This document shows positions 1 through 7,553 of a stretch of DNA of 64,000 bases, one piece after another. Source of the stretch: Paenibacillus glycanilyticus (GTDB taxonomy: Bacteria > Bacillota > Bacilli > Paenibacillales > Paenibacillaceae); contig NZ_BSSQ01000006.1 of NCBI RefSeq assembly GCF_030161375.1, forward strand, positions 124,001 through 188,000. The letters run 5' to 3'. Below the pieces are notes generated by a model that saw only the letters and a list, made by a program, of their open reading frames with translations, searched no databases and had not been told where the DNA came from. The stretch's first letter is position 1. Every line of letters begins with the position of its first letter. A program made the translations under genes and the position numbers.

Positions 1-2
1 CA

Positions 3-269
3 GAAGCCTGCCTAAAAAGAGAGCTGCTCGAAGAGATGCATATCGAGATCGCTCCATATGCTTACTACGGCGTTAATGATCATCACTATGGTACAAGTCA
101 CATTCGGCTGATCGCTTATAAAGCGACGTTCGTTAGTGGTGAGATCGTGCTGGTGGATCATGATGAGTACCGTTGGATCACCGCAGCAGAACTCGGGGAG
201 TTTGCGTTTGCTCCAGCGGATATCCCATTTGTTGAGATGTTGGAAGAAGGGAAGCCACATGGAGGATAA
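3..269 (+). CDS. Nudix (MutT-like) hydrolase, 3' part only
   Basis: The gene begins outside the window; only the last 88 codons are present. The first visible residues read EACLKRELLEEMHIEI, which is the second half of a Nudix box (R-E-L-x-E-E), the Mg-binding motif of nucleoside diphosphate-linked pyrophosphohydrolases. The tail contains DHDEYRWITAAEL and ends with PADIPFVEML, typical of the MutT/CTP-pyrophosphohydrolase branch that cleans oxidised or non-canonical nucleotides. The substrate cannot be read from this fragment. Its stop overlaps the start of the next gene by 11 bases, so the two are probably cotranscribed and translationally coupled. Confidence 0.8.
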   Translation, partial: EACLKRELLEEMHIEIAPYAYYGVNDHHYGTSHIRLIAYKATFVSGEIVLVDHDEYRWITAAELGEFAFAPADIPFVEMLEEGKPHGG

Positions 270-1125
270 TGAGCTTAAGGAAAGAATCGCGAACTTATCC
301 ATTTGGAAAAAGAACGGGCAACGCGCTCCGCATAAGCCATTGTTAATCCTGTTAAGTTTGGCTCAATTCCAACAGCAGCATACCGCTTTGCCTTATGAGA
401 TGGTGAGGGAGAAGCTGAAAAAGCTACTCATCGAGTTTGGCCCGGCGAGGAAGTCTTATCATCCGGAGGAGCCTTTTGTGAGGCTTTCTACCGACGGGAT
501 TTGGGAGCTTAGTCAGCCTGTAGATAAGAAGAACTTCTCGGATAAGATGCTGTTAACGGAGCATATATCCGGTGGCTTTAACAACGAGGTGCTCCGGCTT
601 CTTCGCAATAATAACTCGCTTATTCAGGAGCTCTCGGAGATCTTGCTAACGGAACATTTTCCGGATAGTATTCATCAGGATATTATGGACGAGATTGGTC
701 TCGACTTCTCGATTAAACGGAAAAGGCCACGTGATCCGAAATTCAGAGATCGCATCCTGAAGGCTTACGAATACAGCTGCGCGGTGTGCGGTTTCAATGT
801 ACGGCTCGGTAACAATCTGGTCGCTATAGATGCTGCCCATATCCAATGGCACCAGGCCGGTGGGCCGGACAAAGAGGATAATGGGATTGCCTTATGCTCC
901 TTGCATCATAAGCTGTTTGACCGCGGCGTATTTACGATAACCGAGGAGCGGGAGCTGCTTGTTGCTGAACAAGCCCATGGCACGAATGGCTTTAACGAGT
1001 GGCTTATGAAATTCCATGGTCACAAGGTTCGCGAGCCGATTAACCCGGACTATATGCCGAAGGATAACTTCGTTCATTGGCATTTCCGAGAGGTGTTTAG
1101 AGGCCCGGCGAGGTATAAGGTGTAG
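259..1125 (+). CDS. HNH endonuclease with sulfur-binding domain (probable type IV, phosphorothioate-DNA restriction)
   Basis: 288 residues. The N-terminal part carries RAPHKPLL (residues 22-29), the hallmark of the SBD domain of ScoMcrA/SprMcrA enzymes, which binds phosphorothioated DNA. The C-terminal part is an HNH nuclease: C174/C177, DAAH with H194, N208 and LHHK at 215-218, with C213 completing a likely zinc site. By family the protein cuts incoming DNA carrying phosphorothioate backbone modification. The start at 259 is chosen because it lies directly after GAAGGGAAG-type Shine-Dalgarno sequence and gives the expected N terminus; a longer upstream reading overlaps the Nudix gene heavily. 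No dnd modification genes are visible, fitting a stand-alone restriction enzyme. Domain calls are firm; target specificity is inferred. Confidence 0.85.
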   Translation: MEDNELKERIANLSIWKKNGQRAPHKPLLILLSLAQFQQQHTALPYEMVREKLKKLLIEFGPARKSYHPEEPFVRLSTDGIWELSQPVDKKNFSDKMLLTEHISGGFNNEVLRLLRNNNSLIQELSEILLTEHFPDSIHQDIMDEIGLDFSIKRKRPRDPKFRDRILKAYEYSCAVCGFNVRLGNNLVAIDAAHIQWHQAGGPDKEDNGIALCSLHHKLFDRGVFTITEERELLVAEQAHGTNGFNEWLMKFHGHKVREPINPDYMPKDNFVHWHFREVFRGPARYKV

Positions 1126-1137
1126 GAGATTCGTATT

Positions 1138-1178
1138 AAAAGCTTAGCCATTGATATTTTTATGGTTGAGCTTTTTTT
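1138..1178 (+). terminator. Intrinsic terminator after the HNH gene
   Basis: AAAAGCTTAGCCAT pairs with ATGGTTGAGCTTTT across a loop of about ten bases, followed by a run of T. It closes the Nudix-HNH unit. Confidence 0.8.
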
Positions 1179-1272
1179 TATGGGAGTGACTTACAGGAAA
1201 TATGTCTAAGCTGTAGAACATTAATGGTTAAACCATGCAAAATCCAAAATTTTTAATAAAAAGGGTGAAGAT

Positions 1273-1560
1273 ATGTTCAAAAGAAAATGGGCATTTGAAG
1301 ATCCTAAAAGTGTGGCCGTTATGACCATGGATAAAATAATGAAGCGTGAAAGCCCAGTTCTATACGTAACACATGATGAAGAAGATGGAATGTGGCAGTT
1401 TCTAGATGGTGATGACGTGATCCAAGAAGAGGCCCGTCTTATATCTTTAAAACAAATGGTTGATATAGATCCGGGTTTAATTAAGCTCGCCAATCTTCCC
1501 TTTGGTTGGGTTGCCTGGAGAGAATCGAAAGATAGTGAGTGGATCAGAGAGCAGAGATAG
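1273..1560 (+). CDS. Conserved hypothetical protein, DUF2185-like
   Basis: 95 residues, well-placed ribosome site (AAAAAGGGTGAAGAT before ATG). The pattern SPVLYVTHDEEDGMWQFLDG followed by EEARLISLKQMV, DIDPGL and LPFGWVAWRE resembles small DUF2185/immunity-like proteins in Firmicutes, where a short beta-rich fold reads W-x-F-L-x-G. No signal peptide, membrane segment or catalytic motif is visible. Such proteins are sometimes immunity proteins, but no toxin gene lies next to this one, so no function is assigned. The following coiled-coil gene starts 16 bases downstream and is probably in the same transcript. Confidence 0.6.
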   Translation: MFKRKWAFEDPKSVAVMTMDKIMKRESPVLYVTHDEEDGMWQFLDGDDVIQEEARLISLKQMVDIDPGLIKLANLPFGWVAWRESKDSEWIREQR

Positions 1561-1576
1561 AGAGGAGATGTTGGGG

Positions 1577-1720
1577 ATGAATCAAAGGCTTATTCAAGAG
1601 TTGGAAAATCGCCTTAAGGCCATTACTTCTGAACGTATAGAATACGAGAATAAACTAAAGAGTTTGCGTGAAGAGGAATCTGATCTTACACAGCAGCTAG
1701 AAATATTAAAGGGATTTTAA
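1577..1720 (+). CDS. Small coiled-coil protein (47 aa), unknown function
   Basis: Starts MNQRLIQELENRLKAI and runs as one uninterrupted heptad-like helix with alternating Leu/Ile and Glu/Lys, ending in LEILKGF. AGGAG lies ten bases before this ATG. An alternative ATG at 1568 would add three residues but leaves almost no space after the ribosome site. It probably sits in the same transcript as the gene before it. Nothing beyond the coiled coil is recognisable. Confidence 0.5.
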   Translation: MNQRLIQELENRLKAITSERIEYENKLKSLREEESDLTQQLEILKGF

Positions 1721-1772
1721 GTAACCGAGTAAAGCGTACAGTAGCCGAACAGTGGTTTTACCAAGGGTCCTG

Positions 1773-1801
1773 CCTGAATCAGTAATTGATTCGGGCTTTT
1801 T
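1773..1801 (+). terminator. Intrinsic terminator
   Basis: CCTGAATCA pairs with TGATTCGGG (one G-T pair) around a short loop, then CTTTTT. It ends the 1273-1720 unit. The rest of the 1721-2043 gap is AT-rich and holds the promoter of the next gene. Confidence 0.8.
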
Positions 1802-1947
1802 CGTGTTGATACTTGGATATATTCGTATGTCAAATTGGTAGCTTATTATACTTTTATCTGTTGACGATAAGAAATATCTCAAGGTGCTTTCTTCATAATG
1901 ATAGGAAATATAGGATTTTATCTTAGTATACTATTATTCCGTTTCTC

Positions 1948-2007
1948 TTGTTGGGTTAAGGTGCGTATGCTAAAATCGTTGCATACTTACTGTTGAAAGC
2001 GAATACA
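1948..2007 (+). promoter_or_regulatory. Promoter and candidate cre (CcpA) site of the rhamnosidase gene
   Basis: TTGTTG (1948-1953) and TAAAAT (1971-1976) are separated by 17 bases, and TGC directly before the -10 makes it an extended -10 promoter. TGAAAGCGAATACA at 1994-2007 matches the cre consensus TGWAANCGNTNWCA at all but one fixed position. Lying just after the predicted start of transcription, it would act as a roadblock for carbon catabolite repression, fitting a plant-sugar hydrolase. The CcpA role is inferred. Confidence 0.55.
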
Positions 2008-2043
2008 TAGTCACTCATCCATCAATAAAAGGGGACTACGATC

Positions 2044-4761
2044 ATGAATAAAATCAATCGACTTCGCTGCGAATACAACCATAACCCTATCGGGATACAA
2101 ACAACTCAGCCTCGTTTCAGCTGGGAGCTGGAGTCCACCAAACGCAATTGTAACCAAGCTGCCTATCAAATCATCGTATCCGAATGCGAGGAAAGCGCGC
2201 TGGCCGGGTTCGGTGAGTTGTGGGATTCGGGCAGGGTGGAGTCTGCGGAAACCTTCCACATAGAGTATGAAGGCAGTCCTTTAACCAGTGGACAACGCTG
2301 CTATTGGACGGTTAGATGTTGGGATCAGGATGGGGAGCTGTACGAAACGGAGGAAGAAGCTTTCTTCGAGATGGGGATTCTCAGCCCTGATGAATGGCTC
2401 GCGCAATGGATTGGGGCAGAGGAGGCAATCGCCGCTCCGTTATTCCGAAAGTCTTTCTACATTAATAAGCCTATCAAGCAAGCTTCTTTATCGATATCTG
2501 GTCTTGGCTACTTTGAGCTATACATGAATAGCGAACGAGTCGGCGACCATGTCCTTGTTCCAAATTGGACGGATTATGATGATCGCCAGATTGAGGGGCT
2601 GCTGTATCCTTTCGACGATCAGACTTCTAAGCGGGTTAACTATCTTCAGTATGCGGTGACCGATCAGCTGCAGCAGGGTGATAATGCGATTGGCGTGATG
2701 CTCGGGAACGGCTTCTACAATCAGGCGGAGAGAACGATTGAAGGAAAAATGAAATATGGCTCTCCAAAGCTCATCCTTCAACTGGCCATTACATACGAAG
2801 ACGATACAATCGAGCACATCTGTAGCGATGACAGCTGGAAATACAGCTCCGGACCCATTACGTTCAATAACGTGTTTTACGGAGAAGTTTATGATGCGAG
2901 GCTAGAGCAACTTGGCTGGTCGGGAACCAACTTCGACGATTCGTCCTGGGAACAGACCAGCTTGGTTCGTGCTCCGAAGGGGCAACTGACGGCTCAGACG
3001 TCTCCACCGGACAAAAAGATCAGCACACTCGCCCCAATCTCGCGATCCGAACCCCAGCCTCAAACTTACATCTTTGATTTCGGTCAAAATTTCTCCGGCT
3101 GGGTTCGCATTCAGATTCGAAGCGATGTTGCCGGTCAGCAGGTAACGCTGAAGTTTGCGGAAAATCTCGACTCCAATGGAACGCTAGATACGCTAAGCTG
3201 TGGTGGAGACGGCCAACTTCAGTCCGATACCTACATCATGACAGGCCAAGGAATAGAGCAATACGAACCCCGATTCGTCTGGCATGGTCTCCGTTATGTA
3301 GAGGTCGCCGGCTATCCCGGAGTGCCCACCTTATCTGATCTCGAGGGCGTCGTGGTTCATACTTCTGTGGAATTGGCAGGTCATTTCGCTAGCTCAGAGC
3401 CTCTACTGAATAAAGTGCAGAGCGCCTATCGGTGGTCGCAACTTACGAATATGCATGGCGGCGTGCCAAGCGATTGCCCGCATCGCGAGCGTCTTGGCTA
3501 CACCGGTGATGGGCACCTGACCGCGGAGGCGGCGAGTTATAACTTTGATATGGCTGCTTTTTATGCGAAGTGGATTGGCGACATCAGCGACTCGCAGAAT
3601 AAGCAGACTGGCTTTGTTCCGCACACGGCTCCGTTCAATGGGGGCGGAGGTGGTGTCGCTTGGGGTTCCGCCTATATCATCATGCCGTGGACGATGTACC
3701 GCATGTATGGGGATCGGCGCCTGCTAACGGAGCATTATGACGGGATGAAAAGCTGGCTCACCTATCTGAGTACGCGCAATCGCGGAGGAGGTTATCTAGT
3801 TGAGTTCGAAGAACCGGATAGCTGGTTCCTTGGGGATTGGTGTATTCCGGGTTCCAATGAGCTTCCTCCTGCGCTGGTGAGTACGTTCTATTATGCCTAC
3901 ACGGTTAGGATGATGTCCGAAATCGCCGGCGTGTTAGGTCATGAGGAGGATCGCAATCATTATGCGGAGCTGTTTGAACCTATTTGCGCCGCATTTAATG
4001 ATGCGTTTTTCGATCCCGCAACCGCGACTTACTCCATTGGACGGCAAGGAGCAGATTTGTTCCCGCTTGCTCTTGGCTGCGTTCCCGCTGAATATGAAGA
4101 TCAAGTGTGGGAGCGGGTGCTCAGGCATTACCGTGATGATCTTGGCGGACATTTGGACACGGGTATTTTCGGCACTTTCTTCTTGTTTGATCTGCTAAGC
4201 GAGCGGGGAGAGACGGATCTGGCACTCCAGATGGTTACGGCAAAAGATCATCCTAGCTACGGCTACATGATCGAGCAAGGTGCCACAACTCTATGGGAAT
4301 CCTGGGACGGCCATGACTCCCATAATCATCCGATGTTCGGAAGCGTCAGCGCTTGGTTCTACAAACATGTGGCAGGGATAGCACCGCATCCCGAATCCAT
4401 TGCCTTTAAACAAACGGTCTTCAAACCGTTCCAAGTGGCGAATTTAAACCATGCTTCGGCATCGGTTCATACTATTCGCGGGCAGTACGCCATCAGTTGG
4501 TCGAGAGAAAATAGCAGCAACTGGACATGCGAGATTCAAATCCCGCCTAACTGCTCGGCAGAAGTCTATTTCCCGCAGCAAAGCCGCGGCGCTCTTATCT
4601 CATCCATTTTCGAAAAAGGCAACAACCTTACGATATGGCCTTCATCTAATGCCGACCAATCTCCTGATTCCATCCCTTGGAGATCGGATCAGAACGACAT
4701 CATCGTCACTTTAGGTTCAGGCCGATACGATTTTGAAATAACCGTTACCGCTCCGCATTAA
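2044..4761 (+). CDS. GH78 alpha-L-rhamnosidase
   Basis: 905 residues, no signal peptide, so probably cytoplasmic. It releases terminal L-rhamnose from plant glycosides or oligosaccharides. The family order is visible: N-terminal beta-sandwich domains opening with RCEYNHNPIGI, the (alpha/alpha)6 catalytic barrel, and a C-terminal beta domain. The catalytic block DCPHRERLGYTGD places D477, E482 and D489 at the same spacing as D567/E572/D579 of Bacillus sp. GL1 RhaB, and E752 in TTLWESWDGH corresponds to E841 there (residue numbers recalled from the literature). AAAAGGGGA stands eight to nine bases before the ATG. The gene is monocistronic, with its own promoter and terminator. No rhamnose catabolic genes are adjacent. 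Confidence 0.95.
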   Translation: MNKINRLRCEYNHNPIGIQTTQPRFSWELESTKRNCNQAAYQIIVSECEESALAGFGELWDSGRVESAETFHIEYEGSPLTSGQRCYWTVRCWDQDGELYETEEEAFFEMGILSPDEWLAQWIGAEEAIAAPLFRKSFYINKPIKQASLSISGLGYFELYMNSERVGDHVLVPNWTDYDDRQIEGLLYPFDDQTSKRVNYLQYAVTDQLQQGDNAIGVMLGNGFYNQAERTIEGKMKYGSPKLILQLAITYEDDTIEHICSDDSWKYSSGPITFNNVFYGEVYDARLEQLGWSGTNFDDSSWEQTSLVRAPKGQLTAQTSPPDKKISTLAPISRSEPQPQTYIFDFGQNFSGWVRIQIRSDVAGQQVTLKFAENLDSNGTLDTLSCGGDGQLQSDTYIMTGQGIEQYEPRFVWHGLRYVEVAGYPGVPTLSDLEGVVVHTSVELAGHFASSEPLLNKVQSAYRWSQLTNMHGGVPSDCPHRERLGYTGDGHLTAEAASYNFDMAAFYAKWIGDISDSQNKQTGFVPHTAPFNGGGGGVAWGSAYIIMPWTMYRMYGDRRLLTEHYDGMKSWLTYLSTRNRGGGYLVEFEEPDSWFLGDWCIPGSNELPPALVSTFYYAYTVRMMSEIAGVLGHEEDRNHYAELFEPICAAFNDAFFDPATATYSIGRQGADLFPLALGCVPAEYEDQVWERVLRHYRDDLGGHLDTGIFGTFFLFDLLSERGETDLALQMVTAKDHPSYGYMIEQGATTLWESWDGHDSHNHPMFGSVSAWFYKHVAGIAPHPESIAFKQTVFKPFQVANLNHASASVHTIRGQYAISWSRENSSNWTCEIQIPPNCSAEVYFPQQSRGALISSIFEKGNNLTIWPSSNADQSPDSIPWRSDQNDIIVTLGSGRYDFEITVTAPH

Positions 4762-4764
4762 CCG

Positions 4765-4798
4765 AAAGCCTGAGCCATTCAATGGTTCAGGCTTTTTT
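4765..4798 (+). terminator. Intrinsic terminator of the rhamnosidase gene
   Basis: A 15-bp stem starting AAAGCCTGAGCC with a two-base loop is followed by six T. It begins four bases after the stop codon. Confidence 0.9.
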
Positions 4799-4892
4799 CG
4801 AAGGAACGTTTAATTAAATCCAAATCATCCAGCCCGCGTCCCATATGATGAGGCTATAATGAATGTAGAGGTAGTTTAATGAAGAAAGCGAA

Positions 4893-5468
4893 GTGAAAGC
4901 CATGCTGAATCCAGCCATGGAGCAAAGCATAAGCAAGTTAATGACGAAGATCCTCCGGCATACGCCAGCGCAGTTTGGCGTTAGTCTTAACCCTGAGGAT
5001 GGTTCGTGTCCGATAGATGTTCTATTAGAAGCGATACAAGCTCAGCCCAAATGGGCTGGAATTACAACCGAAGACATCGAGCAGGTTGTCCGCAACTCGG
5101 AAAAGCAACGTTTTGCCATCGAAGGCGGGCGAATCCGGGCAAGATATGGGCATAGTCATGATCGAGTGCAATATACGGCGGGCCATCCGCCGGCTGTTCT
5201 CTATCATGGGACGAATAAAAATGCTCTGCCATCCATCTTATTGAAAGGGCTAGAACCGATGAACCGCCAGTATGTGCATTTGTCGGAGGGCACCGGTTTT
5301 GCAACGCTTGCGGGAAGCCGTAGGGGAGAGTTGGTCATTCTGAAGATCGATACATCGCGTGTAAAAGAAGCGGGTATCGTCTTCTATTATGCTGGCAACG
5401 AGGTATGGCTAGCGGACCGTGTTCCGGCAGATTGCTGCTCGGTTGCCGAACTGGAGAAAGAGGAGTAG
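4893..5468 (+). CDS. kptA: RNA 2'-phosphotransferase, KptA/Tpt1 family
   Basis: 191 residues. Tpt1/KptA moves an internal RNA 2'-phosphate to NAD+, giving ADP-ribose 1'',2''-cyclic phosphate; bacteria lack the tRNA-splicing pathway that makes this substrate in fungi, so its cellular role is unclear. Family motifs in order: SKLMTKILRHTP (N-terminal Arg-His), RARYGHS, YHGTNKNALPSIL (NAD binding) and VHLS. A TATAAT at 4855-4860 may be the -10. The start is uncertain: GTG at 4893 and ATG at 4902 both have weak ribosome sites, and ATG at 4917 would still keep the first motif. The tatD gene follows after six bases, so the two form an operon. Confidence 0.9.
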   Translation: MKAMLNPAMEQSISKLMTKILRHTPAQFGVSLNPEDGSCPIDVLLEAIQAQPKWAGITTEDIEQVVRNSEKQRFAIEGGRIRARYGHSHDRVQYTAGHPPAVLYHGTNKNALPSILLKGLEPMNRQYVHLSEGTGFATLAGSRRGELVILKIDTSRVKEAGIVFYYAGNEVWLADRVPADCCSVAELEKEE

Positions 5469-5474
5469 ATACAG

Positions 5475-6260
5475 ATGACCAATCCTATTATTGATATCGG
5501 CGTCAACTTGATGCACCGTTCCTTCCATCAGGATCGCGACGAAGTTGTCGCGAGAGCGGCCGAGAACCATGTAACGCCATTGATCATTACGGGCACAAGC
5601 CTTAGAAATAGCGTAGATGCCGCGCAATATGCGAAACAACATTCCGGCAAGTTATATTCTACGGCAGGCGTACATCCGCATGACGCGAAGAACTGTAATG
5701 AAGAAACGATTGGCAAGCTGCGGGAATTGGCGGCGTTGCCGCAGGTGGTTGCGGTCGGAGAATGCGGACTGGATTATAACCGGGATTTCTCGCCGAGGGA
5801 CGTACAGCGGAGATGGTTCGGAGAGCAGATTCGTCTTGCGCTTGAGCTGGATATGCCGCTGTTTCTCCATGAACGGGAGGCATCGGGAGACTTTGTTGGG
5901 ATGCTGAAGGAACATGGTGTGCAACATGCGGTCGTTCATTGCTTCACGGGTACTGAAGCCGAACTCAAAGCCTATCTTGAACTGGGTTACCATATTGGGA
6001 TTACGGGCTGGATTTGCGATGAGCGGAGAGGCAGGCATCTCCGTGAGCTGGTGCGGATCATTCCGCTTGATCAACTGATGCTCGAGACGGATGCGCCATT
6101 CTTGACGCCCCGGGATTTGAAGGAAAAGCCGGCCGATGGACGGAATGAACCAGCTATCCTTCCGCATATTTTGCGGACGGTTGCGGAGTGTGTGGGGAAA
6201 CCGGCGGAAGAAGTGGCCAGCGCGACGACGCGGACGGCGAAAAAATTTTTTCGGATCTAA
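5475..6260 (+). CDS. tatD: TatD family metal-dependent deoxyribonuclease
   Basis: 261 residues, the normal length. TatD is a TIM-barrel metallo-enzyme with 3'-5' exonuclease activity on DNA and RNA. Visible landmarks: DIGVNLMHRSFHQDRDEV, GVHPHDAK, GECGLDYNRDFS, HCFTGT, GITGWICDERRG, and LETDAPFLTPRD. These follow E. coli TatD closely, including the N-terminal DIGVNL, so this looks like a true TatD rather than the YcfH/TatD15 paralogue usual next to metS in Bacillus. It is cotranscribed with kptA (six-base gap), which suggests a shared role in nucleic-acid end processing. Confidence 0.93.
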   Translation: MTNPIIDIGVNLMHRSFHQDRDEVVARAAENHVTPLIITGTSLRNSVDAAQYAKQHSGKLYSTAGVHPHDAKNCNEETIGKLRELAALPQVVAVGECGLDYNRDFSPRDVQRRWFGEQIRLALELDMPLFLHEREASGDFVGMLKEHGVQHAVVHCFTGTEAELKAYLELGYHIGITGWICDERRGRHLRELVRIIPLDQLMLETDAPFLTPRDLKEKPADGRNEPAILPHILRTVAECVGKPAEEVASATTRTAKKFFRI

Positions 6261-6436
6261 CGAAGTTTTCTAATTACTTACAGCTAAGAAGCCGCAAGAT
6301 GGAGTTAAGATATAGATAAAAGAAGCCTCTAATCCCGCGTTACGCCTGTGTTTTTCGGGAAAACGCCTGCCAGTTAGGCGAATTAAATATTTTTTCCTAA
6401 TGGATTCCATTGGAATTAGCTATTTCCATCTGAATG

Positions 6437-6535
6437 TGGTACAATAGGTTTATACAAACACGTGACCTGAATTCACATAACGTAGAGGGTTATTTTGTTC
6501 AGAGGAAATAATCCTGTACGATATGTGAATTTTTT
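6437..6535 (+). promoter_or_regulatory. csp promoter and long leader stem-loop (possible attenuator or thermosensor)
   Basis: TGG-TACAAT at 6437-6445 is an extended -10 giving a 5' leader of about 140 bases. In the leader, ATTCACATAACGTA (6471-6484) pairs with TACGATATGTGAAT (6517-6530) with one mismatch, and inside it GGGTTATTT (6487-6495) pairs with AAATAATCC (6506-6514), leaving a ten-base loop. A run of six T (6530-6535) follows the stem, so it has the shape of a terminator or attenuator. A long structured leader is typical of cold-shock genes. The upstream gap from 6261 holds only a weak hairpin (6364-6380) that might end tatD transcription. Confidence 0.6.
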
Positions 6536-6591
6536 ATTGTTAGCACAAAATAAGAATGTCATGTAAATCATATACAAGGTGGTAATTAGAA

Positions 6592-6792
6592 ATGGAACAA
6601 GGTACAGTAAAATGGTTTAACGCAGAAAAAGGTTTCGGCTTCATCGAAGTTGAAGGCGGCAACGATGTATTCGTACACTTCAGCGCAATCCAAGGCGACG
6701 GCTTCAAATCCCTTGACGAAGGTCAACGCGTAGAATTCAACATCGTTCAAGGCAACCGTGGCCCACAAGCTGAGAACGTTGTAAAACTGTAA
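6592..6792 (+). CDS. Cold-shock protein (CspA/CspD-like)
   Basis: 66 residues, one cold-shock domain and nothing else. The two RNA-binding motifs are intact: KGFGFIEV (RNP1) and VFVHFSAI (RNP2). The protein starts [14 protein letters not shown] and ends [10 protein letters not shown], as in Bacillus CspB/CspD. It acts as an RNA chaperone in the cytoplasm. AAGGTGG stands eight bases before the ATG. The gene has its own structured leader and terminator and is followed by a cold-inducible YdjO-like gene, so the region is a small cold-shock module. Confidence 0.96.
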   Translation: MEQGTVKWFNAEKGFGFIEVEGGNDVFVHFSAIQGDGFKSLDEGQRVEFNIVQGNRGPQAENVVKL

Positions 6793-6807
6793 GACAAGCA
6801 CAAGAAT

Positions 6808-6838
6808 GCCCCGGATCGTAAAGGTTTGGGGCTTTTTT
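6808..6838 (+). terminator. Intrinsic terminator of csp
   Basis: GCCCC pairs with GGGGC, with further G-U-rich pairing inside, followed by TTTTTT. Confidence 0.85.
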
Positions 6839-6877
6839 CATTCATTACGATAACAGATCATAGGGAAGAGGGATACG

Positions 6878-7084
6878 ATGTATTCTCGGAAAAAGACGGT
6901 TGAAGAACTGCCTACTGAACTGACAGTAGTATGGTCATGCTCAAGCGAGGAATGCAAGGGCTGGATGAGGGATAACTTCTCCTTGTCCGAAGCGCCGGTA
7001 TGCTTCCTATGCCAATCCCCCATGGTCAAAGAAGAAAGAATGCTGGCTGTCGTAGCGAATACGAGCTTCAGCCATCAGAAATAA
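6878..7084 (+). CDS. Cold-inducible YdjO-like zinc-ribbon protein
   Basis: 68 residues with the pattern VVWSCSSEECKGWMRDNFS and CFLCQSPM. The Cys pairs C-x4-C and C-x2-C probably form a zinc ribbon. The W-x-C-x4-C-x-G-W-M-R-D-N-F arrangement matches the YdjO family, named for a cold-inducible Bacillus subtilis protein of unknown function. GGGAAGAGGG lies before the ATG. Its position 85 bases after csp supports a shared cold response, although the csp terminator lies between them and a separate promoter was not identified. Confidence 0.85.
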   Translation: MYSRKKTVEELPTELTVVWSCSSEECKGWMRDNFSLSEAPVCFLCQSPMVKEERMLAVVANTSFSHQK

Positions 7085-7091
7085 ATTGCTC

Positions 7092-7128
7092 AAAAGCATC
7101 TCCTTCGCTGAAGGAGATGCTTTTTTTT
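7092..7128. terminator. Bidirectional terminator between convergent genes
   Basis: A 15-bp stem, AAAAGCATCTCCTTC and its complement around GCT, is followed by T on the plus strand and by TTTT on the minus strand. It serves the YdjO-like gene and probably the convergent gene at 7129. Confidence 0.85.
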
Positions 7129-7425
7129 CTACCTCGCCGCCACGCCGCGGCCGATCCCCGCAGCTACACGCGCCAATCCGTACACCATCAAATACCCGGT
7201 ACTAATAATAAAAGTTGGCGATTCCAGCACCGAATGAATCTCGGTCATGTACACCGTATTGTCCATAATCGTCCGAGTAGCGGATGTGGCGATGACGGTG
7301 GACGCGAGGAAGATCGCTATTGCGGCAAGGCCGCCAAGCAGCTTCCTTCCCGTATCGCTTCGGTAACTGATCCAACCCACAATAGCAGCACCAATCGCTA
7401 ATCCTACGCCTATAATAATCTCCAT
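7129..7425 (-). CDS. Small membrane protein, unknown function
   Basis: 98 residues with three probable membrane segments: IIIGVGLAIGAAIVGWI near the start, KLLGGLAAIAIFLASTVI in the middle, and TFIISTGYLMVYGLARVAAG near the end. AGAGAGGTG precedes the start by about ten bases on the minus strand. No family was recognised. It is convergent with the YdjO-like gene, and its promoter must lie near the Fur-controlled promoter of the divergent gene at 7554. Confidence 0.65.
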   Translation of the reverse strand: MEIIIGVGLAIGAAIVGWISYRSDTGRKLLGGLAAIAIFLASTVIATSATRTIMDNTVYMTEIHSVLESPTFIISTGYLMVYGLARVAAGIGRGVAAR

Positions 7426-7485
7426 ATCGAAAGTTCACCTCTCTTAACAGCTTGAGGCAAAGTCCCCATTCTTATGCGGAACAAA

Positions 7486-7514
7486 TTGACAGCTTTTTTG
7501 AGAATCGTTATCAT
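7486..7514 (+). promoter_or_regulatory. Promoter with overlapping Fur box
   Basis: TTGACA (7486-7491) and TATCAT (7509-7514) are 17 bases apart, a good sigma-A promoter. TGAGAATCGTTATCA at 7499-7513 is a 7-1-7 inverted repeat differing from the Fur box core TGATAATNATTATCA at two positions, and it covers the spacer and the -10. Fur-Fe(II) would block RNA polymerase, so the following gene should be expressed under iron starvation. Confidence 0.8.
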
Positions 7515-7553
7515 ATAAGAGGATTATATACATAGGATGGAAAAGGCAGGTCT

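Noticed and set aside
6364-6396. Terminator of tatD (CGCCT/AGGCG followed at a distance by T)
   Set aside because: The stem has only five pairs and the T-run begins about nine bases after it, so it is too weak to call.
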